A stretch of 64,000 nucleotides of DNA, taken from NCBI RefSeq assembly GCF_000473045.1, contig NZ_AXAY01000008.1, positions 62,001 to 126,000 on the forward strand. Reading direction: 5' to 3'. The notes under the pieces are model-generated. The model did no database searches. It was not told where the DNA came from and worked only from the letters and a program-made list of their open reading frames with translations. Of the stretch, positions 1-7,754 are shown in pieces. This DNA comes from Bradyrhizobium sp. WSM3983 (lineage in GTDB: Bacteria; Pseudomonadota; Alphaproteobacteria; Rhizobiales; Xanthobacteraceae). The translations under genes were made by a program, and so were the position numbers. Positions within the stretch are counted from its first letter, which is position 1. The number at the start of each line of letters is the position of its first letter.

Positions 1-744
1 CTTGAAGTTCGCGACGCTGTAGCCGGAGAAGCGGACCCGGTCCTCCTTCTCGCGCATCGCCACCAAGATGCGTCCTAGCTTGGAGTGCCGGATGAACTGC
101 GCGATCATGATGCAGACGAACAGGCATCCGACCTCGAAGAAATACAGCACGACCTTGGCGTGATCGGGCCGGATGTCCCACCCCTTCAGCGTCCGCAGGT
201 CGGTCATGCCGTTGATGCCGCCGGTGTAGCCCTGCTGGCCCACAATCAGAATGGTGAGGATGGCCGCGACCGCCTGGGTGATGATCGCGAAATAGGTGCC
301 GCCGACCCGGCGCTTGAACATCGCGGTGCCGATGATCAGGGCAAAGATGCCGGGTACCAGGATAATGGCGGCGATCGTGAAGGTGAGGCTGTTGAAGGGC
401 TTCCAGAACAGCGGCAGCGCGGTGATCTGATTCCAGTCCATGAAATCGGGAATTCCCGGCGTCGACTGGATCTTGGTGTTCTCCACGCTCGATGCCTCGA
501 GCTTGAGGAACATCGCCATGCAGTAGCCGCCGAGCCCAAAGAACACGCCCTGGCCGAGGCTGAGAATGCCGCCATAACCCCAGCAGATCACCAGCCCCAG
601 CGCGACGAAGGCATAGGTCAGATATTTCGCGACGAGATTGAGCCTGAAGACATCGAGCGTGAGCGGCAGCACCACCACCAGGAAGACCGCGAGCACCAGA
701 ATTCCGATGAGCTCCGATCGATTGAAGAACCGATTGTCGGTCAT
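1..744 (-). CDS. urtC: Urea ABC transporter permease UrtC (3' part cut off by window edge)
   Basis: Inner-membrane permease of the high-affinity urea importer. The minus-strand frame opens with ATG at 744 (MTDNRFFNRSELIG) and stays open to base 1, giving 248 residues of a protein that is usually about 380 long, so the C-terminal part lies outside the window. The visible part has LivM-like hydrophobic segments and the family motif GGILSLGQGVFFGLGGYCMA near residues 65-85. The order urtA-urtB-urtC on one strand, with only 18 bp to urtB, is the standard urt operon arrangement. A general branched-chain amino acid permease is the alternative, but the C-region text around MFLKLEASS and PDFMDW fits UrtC better. 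Confidence 0.88.
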   Translation of the reverse strand, partial: MTDNRFFNRSELIGILVLAVFLVVVLPLTLDVFRLNLVAKYLTYAFVALGLVICWGYGGILSLGQGVFFGLGGYCMAMFLKLEASSVENTKIQSTPGIPDFMDWNQITALPLFWKPFNSLTFTIAAIILVPGIFALIIGTAMFKRRVGGTYFAIITQAVAAILTILIVGQQGYTGGINGMTDLRTLKGWDIRPDHAKVVLYFFEVGCLFVCIMIAQFIRHSKLGRILVAMREKEDRVRFSGYSVANFK

Positions 745-762
745 TGCATCAGCCTCTATTTC

Positions 763-1689
763 TCACTTGCGGACCTTGAGGGCGAACAGCCCTTGCGGCC
801 GCAGCATCAGGATTCCGACAACGGCGAGCAGCGTCAGCACCTTGGCCATCGAGCCCGACATGAAGAACTCGAGGGTGGATTGCGTCTGCGAGATCGAGAA
901 GGCCGAGGCGATGGTGCCGACCAGGCTCGCGGCGCCGCCGAACACGACCACGAGGAACGTGTCGACGATGTAGAGCTGTCCCGAGGTCGGCCCGGTCGAG
1001 CCGATCATGGTGAAGGCGCTGCCGGCGACGCCGGCGATGCCGCAGCCGAGACCGAAGGTGTAACGGTCGACCTTTTCGGTGTTGATGCCGACGGCGCCGG
1101 CCATGATGCGATTCTGCACGACGGCGCGAACCTGGCGGCCCCAGCGCGACTTGTACATCACATAGGCGACGGAGATCGTGATCAGGACGGTGAGGCACAT
1201 CACGAACACGCCGTTGATCGGCACTTCGATGCTATCGGTGACGTGCAGCGAGCCGAGCATCCATTGCGGCAGCTCGACGCCGACTTCGCGTGCGCCGAAC
1301 ACGGAGCGATAAGCCTGCTGCAACATCAGGCTGAGTCCCCAGGTTGCGAGCAGCGTGTCGAGCGGACGCTTGTAGAGATGCCGTATCAGCACCCATTCCA
1401 CCAGCATCCCTAATGCGCCGGATGCGATGAACGCCAGGATCATCGCGAGGAAGAAATAGCCGCTGAACAGGCCCGGCAAATAGGACTGGAAGAAATTCGA
1501 GGTCATCCAGGTGACATAGGCCCCCAAGATCATGAACTCGCCATGAGCCATGTTGATGACGCCCATCTGGCCGAAGATGATCGCAAGTCCGAGCGCCATC
1601 AGCACGTAGACCGAGAACAGGATCAGTCCCGCAAAACCCTGCATGACGAAGATGGAGCCAAGGTCACCAATCGAATAGTCGCCGAACAT
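763..1689 (-). CDS. urtB: Urea ABC transporter permease UrtB
   Basis: Second permease subunit of the urea importer, LivH-like, 308 residues. I chose the ATG at 1689 (MFGDYSIGDLGS) because GGAGGACATCG sits directly before it. An upstream in-frame start at 1767 would add a polar, non-membrane extension running through the hairpin between urtA and urtB. Visible family features are the hydrophobic N-terminus followed by FGQMGVINMAHGEFMILGAY (about residues 35-55) and the later stretch with VVFGGAASLVGT. It lies between urtA and urtC on the same strand and is probably co-transcribed with them. Confidence 0.92.
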   Translation of the reverse strand: MFGDYSIGDLGSIFVMQGFAGLILFSVYVLMALGLAIIFGQMGVINMAHGEFMILGAYVTWMTSNFFQSYLPGLFSGYFFLAMILAFIASGALGMLVEWVLIRHLYKRPLDTLLATWGLSLMLQQAYRSVFGAREVGVELPQWMLGSLHVTDSIEVPINGVFVMCLTVLITISVAYVMYKSRWGRQVRAVVQNRIMAGAVGINTEKVDRYTFGLGCGIAGVAGSAFTMIGSTGPTSGQLYIVDTFLVVVFGGAASLVGTIASAFSISQTQSTLEFFMSGSMAKVLTLLAVVGILMLRPQGLFALKVRK

Positions 1690-1715
1690 CGATGTCCTCC
1701 GTCGGGGAATAGGGT

Positions 1716-1745
1716 CCCGCGTCGCGAGCAGATTCGCGACGCGGG
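1716..1745. promoter_or_regulatory. Strong hairpin between urtA and urtB
   Basis: A perfect inverted repeat: CCCGCGTCGCGA, six-base loop, TCGCGACGCGGG. It lies in the 133-bp gap between the urtA stop and the urtB start and has no U-tract on the minus strand. Hairpins at this position in ABC operons often protect the binding-protein mRNA or partly attenuate the permease genes. That role is inference here. Confidence 0.7.
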
Positions 1746-1822
1746 GGTCTTGAGCATGGACTTGCAATCCACGCCAGGGAGCGGCTTGAACTTGAGGGAA
1801 ACCGCGGTAGTCGCCGCGTCTC

Positions 1823-3082
1823 TTACTGATAACCCTTCGGGAACGGATCCGGCTCGACGAGATCGGCGGTCTCGTAGATCAGCTCGAACTGGCCATCGAG
1901 CTTGGCGCGGCCCACCCGGGTCTTCGACCAGAGATGATGATTTTCGTGGATACGCACATAGCCTTCCGGTGCGCCCTTGAACTCGACGCCGGGCGAAGCC
2001 GCCGCGATCTTGTCGACGTCGAAGGAGCCGGCTTTCTCGACCGTCAACTTCCACAGCCACGGGCCGAGATAGGCCGCCTGGGTGACGTCTCCAATGACGG
2101 TCTTTTCGCCCCACATCTTCTTGAACGCGGGCACGAAGGCCTTGTTGTTCGGATTGTCGAGCGACTGGAAGTACTTCATGCAGGCATAGGCGCCCGCAAT
2201 GTTCTCGCCGCCGATGCCGTCGATTTCGTCTTCGGTCACCGAGATCGTCAGCAATGCCTGCTTCGAGAGATCGATGCCGGCCGCCTTGAGCTGCTTGTAG
2301 AAGGCGACGTTGGAGCCACCGACGACGTCGGTGAAGATCACGTCGGGCTTGGTCAGCTTGATCTTGTTGATGACCGAATTGAACTGGGTGTTGCCGAGCG
2401 GATAGTATTCCTCGCCGACGACCTTGCCCTTCAGTACGTTCTCGACGTGCTTGCGCGCAATCTTGTTCGAGGTGCGCGGCCAGATGTAGTCGGAGCCGAT
2501 GAAGAAGAACGACTTGGCGCCCTTCTCCTTGGCGATCCAGTTCAGGCCGGCGAGAATCTGCTGGGTCGCCTCCTGGCCGGTGTAGATCACGTTCTTGGAC
2601 TGCTCGAGACCTTCATAGAAGGTCGGGTAGTAGAGCATGCCGTTGTACTGCTCGACGACCGGCAGAACCGCCTTGCGCGAGGCCGAGGTCCAGCAGCCCA
2701 TGATCGCCGCGACCTTGTCGTTGACGAGCAGCTTCTTGGCTTTCTCCGCAAAGGTCGGCCAGTCGCTGGCGCCGTCCTCCTGGATGAACTTGATCTTGCG
2801 ACCGAGGACTCCGCCGGCAGCGTTGATCTGCTCGATGGCGAGCTTTTCGGCCTCGATCGAGCCGGTTTCGGAGATGGCCATGGTGCCGGTCGCCGAATGC
2901 AGGATGCCAACCGTCACCTCGGTGTCGGTGACCGCGAGGCCGGTGGTGTTGATCGCCGAGGTCGCAGGCGCCTGCGCAAATGACGTCCGCGGCAGCATCG
3001 TAATGGCCGGCACGGCCGCCATTCCCATCAATAGTTTGCGCCGGAGCGGCGACAACAGGCCCTTGTTTGCTTCGTCTGACAT
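1823..3082 (-). CDS. urtA: Urea ABC transporter substrate-binding protein UrtA
   Basis: Periplasmic urea receptor of about 419 residues, type I periplasmic-binding fold (Peripla_BP_5 family). I chose the ATG at 3082 (MSDEANKGLL), preceded by GGGGTGCTC. The longer frame to 3298 runs into the divergent control region. The N-terminus carries a Tat-like signal, PLRRKLLMGMAAVPAIT, ending near SFAQA. The mature part starts TDTEVTVGILHSATGTMAIS and contains EDGASDWPTFAEKAKKLL and DVVGGSNVAFYKQLKAAG, characteristic of UrtA rather than LivK. First gene of the urt operon; transcribed away from the transporter-kinase gene at 3251. Confidence 0.94.
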   Translation of the reverse strand: MSDEANKGLLSPLRRKLLMGMAAVPAITMLPRTSFAQAPATSAINTTGLAVTDTEVTVGILHSATGTMAISETGSIEAEKLAIEQINAAGGVLGRKIKFIQEDGASDWPTFAEKAKKLLVNDKVAAIMGCWTSASRKAVLPVVEQYNGMLYYPTFYEGLEQSKNVIYTGQEATQQILAGLNWIAKEKGAKSFFFIGSDYIWPRTSNKIARKHVENVLKGKVVGEEYYPLGNTQFNSVINKIKLTKPDVIFTDVVGGSNVAFYKQLKAAGIDLSKQALLTISVTEDEIDGIGGENIAGAYACMKYFQSLDNPNNKAFVPAFKKMWGEKTVIGDVTQAAYLGPWLWKLTVEKAGSFDVDKIAAASPGVEFKGAPEGYVRIHENHHLWSKTRVGRAKLDGQFELIYETADLVEPDPFPKGYQ

Positions 3083-3142
3083 GAGCACCCCACTGTTTGT
3101 TCGAGGACACGCGATTGGTGCCGTGAGGATGGCTCGAATTTG

Positions 3143-3184
3143 TGCACCGCAAGCATACGCAAGATCGCGTATACTGCACCGCAA
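3143..3184. promoter_or_regulatory. Candidate regulator-binding region between urtA and the transporter-kinase
   Basis: The 168-bp divergent spacer holds two identical direct repeats TGCACCGCAA (3143-3152 and 3175-3184), 32 bp or about three helical turns apart. Between them is the inverted repeat ATACGC-6 bp-GCGTAT (3155-3172). This arrangement resembles an operator shared by the two divergent transcripts. The cognate protein is unknown; the LuxR-type regulator at 6609 is the nearest candidate. Confidence 0.5.
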
Positions 3185-3250
3185 AATACCGACGTAGGCT
3201 TTTGGTACGGGATTTGCGAGGGATTGAACGAGTTCGGGAGTGGGGTTCGA

Positions 3251-6200
3251 GTGGCAGGGCGGCAGCGAATAGACCGCGTCAGGCGCCAGTACAATCAATG
3301 GGTCGCCAACCAGACGCTGGAAGACTACGCGCTGCGCTTCACCGCCAAGAGCGCGCGGCGCTGGTCCGCCGCCCGCGTCGCCAATACTGCCATCGGTGCA
3401 ATTTCCTTCCTGGTGCTGGAGGCGATCGGCGGCACCATCACCCTCAATTACGGCGTCACCAACGCAGCCGCAGCGATTCTCGTGGTCTCGACCATCATCT
3501 TCTGCTGCGGCGTGCCGATTGCCTATTATGCAGCCAAAAGCGGCATCGACATTGACCTCCTCACCCGAGGCGCCGGCTTCGGCTATATCGGCTCGACCGT
3601 CACCTCGCTGATCTACGCCTCCTTCACCTTCATCTTTTTTGCGGTCGAGGCGGTGATCCTGGCGACCGCGCTGGAGATGTGCTTAGGCATCCCCCGCCCG
3701 ATCGGCTACCTCATCAGCGCCGTCGCGATTATCCCGCTCGTGACCTACGGCATCACGCTGATCAGCCGCTTCCAGCTCTGGACGCAGCCGCTCTGGATCG
3801 TCCTGCACATCCTGCCCTTTGCCGCGATCGCATGGGCCAGCCCGCACTCGTTCACGGAATGGCACAAATTCGCCGGCGAGCACGGCGACCTCGGTGGCCA
3901 TTTCGATCTGTTGCTGTTCGGTGTCGCGTCCTCCGTCGTGTTCTCGCTGGTGGCGCAAATCGGCGAGCAGGTCGACTTCCTGCGATTTCTGCCGCGTGAC
4001 CGCCGCACCTCCAGGACGTCGTGGTGGATCGCGCTGATGAGCGCGGGACCGGGCTGGATCGTGCTCGGCGCGCTGAAACTGCTGGCCGGCTCGTTCCTCG
4101 CCTTCTTTGCGTTGAGCCACGGTGTGCCGCCCGAAGAGGCCGCCGAGCCCGCGCATATGTATCTCGTGGCCTTTCGCTACGTGCTGTCGGACCCGGACCT
4201 CGCGCTGGCCTTGACCGGCTTCTTCGTGGTGCTGTCGCAGATCAAGATCAACGTCACCAACGCCTATGCCGGCTCGATCGCATGGTCGAATTTCTTCTCA
4301 CGCCTGACGCACAGCCATCCCGGACGCGTGGTCTGGCTGGTGTTCAACGTGATGGTGGCGCTGCTGCTGATGGAGATCGGCGTCTACAAGGCGCTGGAGC
4401 AGACGCTCGCGCTGTACTCCAACGTTGCGATTGCCTGGGTCGGCGCGCTGGTGTCCGATCTCGTCGTCAACAAGCCGCTCGGCCTGCGTCCGCCGCAGAT
4501 GGAATTCAAGCGGGCGCATCTCTACGACATCAATCCGGTCGGCGTCGGCGCGATGACGCTTGCGATCATCGTATCGATCGCGGCGTTCTACGGCCTGTTC
4601 GGCCCGACCATGAAGGCACTCGCCGCCTTCGTCGCACTCACGGTAGCCTTCGTCACCGCCCCGATCATCGCCTGGCTCACGGACGGAAAATTCTACATCG
4701 CGCGCAAGCCGAAAAGGAGCTGGGCCAATATCGAGGCGATCCAGTGTTGCATCTGCGAGCACAGCTTCGAGCCGGAGGACATGACGTCCTGCCCCGCCTA
4801 CGCCGGCCCGATCTGCTCCTTGTGCTGCTCGCTCGATGCACGCTGCCACGACCTCTGCAAACCACATGCGCGGGCGCAGGTGCAATTTTCGGACGCGCTG
4901 AGCAAGATCCTGCCGCAGCCGATCTATCAGCGGATCAACTCGCAGTTCGGCCACTATATCGGCGTTTTCGTCGTCTCCGCCGGTCTCGTCGCACTGGTGC
5001 TCGGACTGATCTTCCTGCAGACCTCGGCGAGCGTACATGGCGAAAACTCGCTCATTTCCAACGTGCTGTGGAAGGTGTTCTTCTCGCTCAGCATCATCAT
5101 CGGCGTGGTCGCCTGGTTGTTCGTGCTGGCGCAGCAAAGCCGCCGCGCCGCGGAGGCCGAGACGCGACGACAGACGACGCTCCTGATCCAGGAGATCGAG
5201 GCGCACAATCGCACCGATGCCGAGCTCCAGCGTGCCAAGGAAGTCGCCGAATCCGCCAATCTCGCCAAGAGCCGCTACGTGGTGGGCCTGAGCCACGAGC
5301 TACGCTCGCCCCTGAATGCGATCAGCGGATACGCGCAGCTCCTGGAGCAAGACGCCACGCTGAACACCAAGCCACGCGACCAGGTCCGCGTCGTCCGGCG
5401 CAGCGCCGATCACCTCTCCGGCCTGATCGACGGCATTCTGGATATTTCCAAGATCGAAGCGGGACGGCTGTATCTCTCGCGCGACGAAGTCCGCTTGAGC
5501 GAATTCCTCGATCAGCTCGTCGGCATGTTCCGCCTCCAGGCCGGCGCCAAGGGCATCGACTTCGTCTTCAGGCGACCGGCCACATTGCCGACGGTGGTCT
5601 ATGCCGACGAGAAGCGGCTGCGTCAGGTACTGATCAACCTGTTGTCCAATGCCATCAAGTTCACCCAGACCGGCAGCGTCCAGTTCGTCGTCCACTACCG
5701 CAGCCCGGTCGCCGAATTCGAGGTGATCGACACCGGTCCCGGCATCCAGGGCGACGATCTCGAACGCATCTTCGCGCCCTTCGAACGCGGCGCGCTCGGG
5801 GTGTCGCAGCCGCAGACGGGCACGGGACTCGGACTCACCATCAGCCGGCTGCTCGCCGGCGTGATGGGCGGCGACATCAAGGTCGCCAGCACGGTTGGGC
5901 GCGGCAGCACCTTCAAGGTGAAGATGCTGCTATCGGAGGTCAGCAACCCCAGGCGCATCGCGCCGGTGGAAGCACCGATCTCCGGCTATCACGGCGCGCG
6001 CAAGACCATTCTCATCACCGACGACGATCCCGTGCATCGCGATCTCCTGCGCGAGGTGCTGACACCGCTCGGCTTCATCCTGCTCAGCGCCCCCGACGGA
6101 CCGGGCTGTCTGGCGCTGTCGCAGCATTGCCGGCCCGATCTGTTCCTGCTCGATATCTCGATGCCGGGCATGGACGGATGGACGGTCGCGGAACAGCTGC

Positions 6201-6619
6201 GCGCCGACGGCCATCACCAGGCCCGCATCCTGATGGTGTCGGCGAGCGCGCTGGAGGCGCACGGTGCGCCGCTCGCACAGCCCTTCCACGACGGCTATCT
6301 GATGAAGCCGATCGATATCCCGCGACTGTTGGAGACCATTCGCCAATTGCTCAAGATCGAATGGCAGTACGGCTCCGATGAGGTCGTGCCGCTGTGGCAG
6401 CCCGAGAGCGGCTCGCGGCCGCCGGTGAGACACATCGAGGCGCTGATCGGGCTCGGCCAGATCGGCTACGTCAAAGCCATCCAATTGAAGCTGGACGAGA
6501 TCGGCAGCGAACATCCGGAGCACGCCGACTTCGTCGCCGAAATGCGATCGCTGGTCGATCGCTTCGATCTCGATCAGTACATGACCACATTGAAAACACT
6601 GCATGCTTATGAGCATTGA
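3251..6619 (+). CDS. NCS1-transporter-like membrane hybrid sensor histidine kinase
   Basis: About 1122 residues. Residues 10-480 form a multi-pass membrane domain resembling NCS1 permeases (cytosine/purine/allantoin/hydantoin family). A cysteine cluster follows (C499, C500, C502, C514, C522, C525, C526, C532, C536, plus H504, H533, H539), possibly metal-binding. Two more membrane helices (about 575-640) lead into a coiled segment, the HisKA H-box LSHELRSPLNAISGY (H682), an ATPase domain with TGLGLTISR, and a receiver domain with LLDISMPGMDG (D968) and KPID. I prefer the GTG at 3251 (GGGG at about -8); a TTG at 3140 would read through the operator-like region. The layout recalls transporter-kinase fusions such as CbrA, but with an NCS1 rather than an SLC5 module. 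Divergent from urtA and overlapping the response regulator, so it probably controls urea or nucleobase-nitrogen uptake (inference). Confidence 0.85.
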   Translation: MAGRQRIDRVRRQYNQWVANQTLEDYALRFTAKSARRWSAARVANTAIGAISFLVLEAIGGTITLNYGVTNAAAAILVVSTIIFCCGVPIAYYAAKSGIDIDLLTRGAGFGYIGSTVTSLIYASFTFIFFAVEAVILATALEMCLGIPRPIGYLISAVAIIPLVTYGITLISRFQLWTQPLWIVLHILPFAAIAWASPHSFTEWHKFAGEHGDLGGHFDLLLFGVASSVVFSLVAQIGEQVDFLRFLPRDRRTSRTSWWIALMSAGPGWIVLGALKLLAGSFLAFFALSHGVPPEEAAEPAHMYLVAFRYVLSDPDLALALTGFFVVLSQIKINVTNAYAGSIAWSNFFSRLTHSHPGRVVWLVFNVMVALLLMEIGVYKALEQTLALYSNVAIAWVGALVSDLVVNKPLGLRPPQMEFKRAHLYDINPVGVGAMTLAIIVSIAAFYGLFGPTMKALAAFVALTVAFVTAPIIAWLTDGKFYIARKPKRSWANIEAIQCCICEHSFEPEDMTSCPAYAGPICSLCCSLDARCHDLCKPHARAQVQFSDALSKILPQPIYQRINSQFGHYIGVFVVSAGLVALVLGLIFLQTSASVHGENSLISNVLWKVFFSLSIIIGVVAWLFVLAQQSRRAAEAETRRQTTLLIQEIEAHNRTDAELQRAKEVAESANLAKSRYVVGLSHELRSPLNAISGYAQLLEQDATLNTKPRDQVRVVRRSADHLSGLIDGILDISKIEAGRLYLSRDEVRLSEFLDQLVGMFRLQAGAKGIDFVFRRPATLPTVVYADEKRLRQVLINLLSNAIKFTQTGSVQFVVHYRSPVAEFEVIDTGPGIQGDDLERIFAPFERGALGVSQPQTGTGLGLTISRLLAGVMGGDIKVASTVGRGSTFKVKMLLSEVSNPRRIAPVEAPISGYHGARKTILITDDDPVHRDLLREVLTPLGFILLSAPDGPGCLALSQHCRPDLFLLDISMPGMDGWTVAEQLRADGHHQARILMVSASALEAHGAPLAQPFHDGYLMKPIDIPRLLETIRQLLKIEWQYGSDEVVPLWQPESGSRPPVRHIEALIGLGQIGYVKAIQLKLDEIGSEHPEHADFVAEMRSLVDRFDLDQYMTTLKTLHAYEH

Positions 6620-7529
6620 GCCGAAAAAGCGCGACGTCGCGCTGGTTGTCGACGACTCCCCCGAAACGCTGCGGCTGCTCACCGACGCGCTCGACGGCGC
6701 CGGGATGACGGTGATGGTCGCACTCGATGGCACGAGCGCGTTGCGCATCGTCGACCAGATCACGCCGGACATCGTGCTGCTCGACGCCGTGATGCCCGGG
6801 CTGGACGGCTTCGAGACATGCCGGAGGCTCAAGCGCGACGCGGGCCTGGCCAATGTTCCCGTGATCTTCATGACAGGCCTCGCCGAGACCGAGCACATCG
6901 TGCGCGGGCTGGAAGCCGGCGGCGTCGACTACGTGACCAAGCCGATCGTGATCGAGGAGATGCTGGCGCGCATCCGTGTCCATCTCGGCAATGCGCGGCT
7001 GACCCAGAGCGCGCGCACCGCGCTCGACGTCTCCGGACGCTTCCTGTTCGCGGTCACCCGCCAGGGCCACATCCTGTGGGCGACGCCGCAGGCGCAAAAA
7101 CTGCTGGCCGATCATCACGGCGCACAGGCCGACGACTTCGTCCTGCCGCCGTCACTGCTGCAATGGCTGGAGCAGACCAAGGGCAAGGGCAGCGCGAGAT
7201 CGCAAGCCGCCTCCCTGCCCGACAATCCGCAACTCCGGTTCTACTACATGGGCGAAACCGCGCCGAACGAGTTTTTGCTGCGGCTGTCGAAAGAGTCCGG
7301 CACCGCACTGCCGCCCGAATTCACCAGCGAGCTCGGCCTCACCACGAGGGAGGGCGAGGTGCTGGCCTGGCTCAGCAAAGGCAAGACCAACCGCGACATC
7401 GCGCAGATTTTGGGATTGAGCCCGCGCACCGTCGACAAGCATCTGGAGCAGATTTACGCCAAGCTCGGCGTGGAGAACCGAACGGCGGCAGCTGCGATTG
7501 CGACGAATGCGACGAGGCGGAATTCATGA
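6609..7529 (+). CDS. LuxR-family response regulator (REC-HTH)
   Basis: About 306 residues. The N-terminal receiver domain carries the acidic pair VVDD, phospho-acceptor VLLDAVMPGLDG and the KP of VTKPIVIEEML. The C-terminal LuxR/NarL helix-turn-helix reads LTTREGEVLAWLSKGKTNRD and LGLSPRTVDKHLEQIYAKLG. A middle segment of about 100 residues carries no domain I recognise. Starts at 6603 or 6609 are both possible; either overlaps the end of the transporter-kinase gene, implying translational coupling and a cognate pair. The hybrid kinase has its own receiver domain but no obvious Hpt domain, so the phosphate route to this regulator is unclear. Probable target: the urtA promoter region (inference). 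Confidence 0.9.
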   Translation: MSIEPKKRDVALVVDDSPETLRLLTDALDGAGMTVMVALDGTSALRIVDQITPDIVLLDAVMPGLDGFETCRRLKRDAGLANVPVIFMTGLAETEHIVRGLEAGGVDYVTKPIVIEEMLARIRVHLGNARLTQSARTALDVSGRFLFAVTRQGHILWATPQAQKLLADHHGAQADDFVLPPSLLQWLEQTKGKGSARSQAASLPDNPQLRFYYMGETAPNEFLLRLSKESGTALPPEFTSELGLTTREGEVLAWLSKGKTNRDIAQILGLSPRTVDKHLEQIYAKLGVENRTAAAAIATNATRRNS

Positions 7530-7574
7530 GCGACGCTGCGAATGAGTTGCGACGTCACTCGCCTGATAAATAGC

Positions 7575-7701
7575 GTCGTCCCGGCGAAGGCCGGGACCCA
7601 TAACCACAGGGCGAAGTTTGGCGAAGATCAGTCGTCCGGTACGACGACCATCCGCGACCGATAGATTCCGCGGCATGGGTCCCGGCCTCCGCCGGGACGA
7701 C
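7575..7701. repeat. Palindromic intergenic repeat, type A copy 1
   Basis: Outer arms GTCGTCCCGGCGAAGGCC (from 7575) and the near-complement ending CGCCGGGACGAC (7701) enclose about 70 bp of asymmetric core. Similar copies lie at 13126, 34786, 41137, 49052 and 57922. It fills most of the 225-bp gap between the response regulator and the monooxygenase, which are convergent. Confidence 0.9.
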
Positions 7702-7754
7702 ACGAGAGATTGTGGCGGCGGCCGACTTGACGTAACGACCCGCTACACCGCATC

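Noticed and set aside
85..1413. 442-codon open frame on the plus strand
   Set aside because: It lies antisense to urtC and urtB, whose frames have clear family motifs. The encoded protein is charged, low-complexity and lacks any domain, as expected of a shadow in high-GC DNA.
3140..3250. TTG start at 3140 for the transporter-kinase
   Set aside because: It would read through the repeat/palindrome region and lacks a ribosome-binding site; GTG 3251 has one and begins at the conserved-looking basic N-terminus.
4021..6381. 786-codon second-frame ORF inside the transporter-kinase gene
   Set aside because: Arg/Gly/Pro-rich product without motifs. The overlapping frame encodes recognisable NCS1, HisKA and REC domains.
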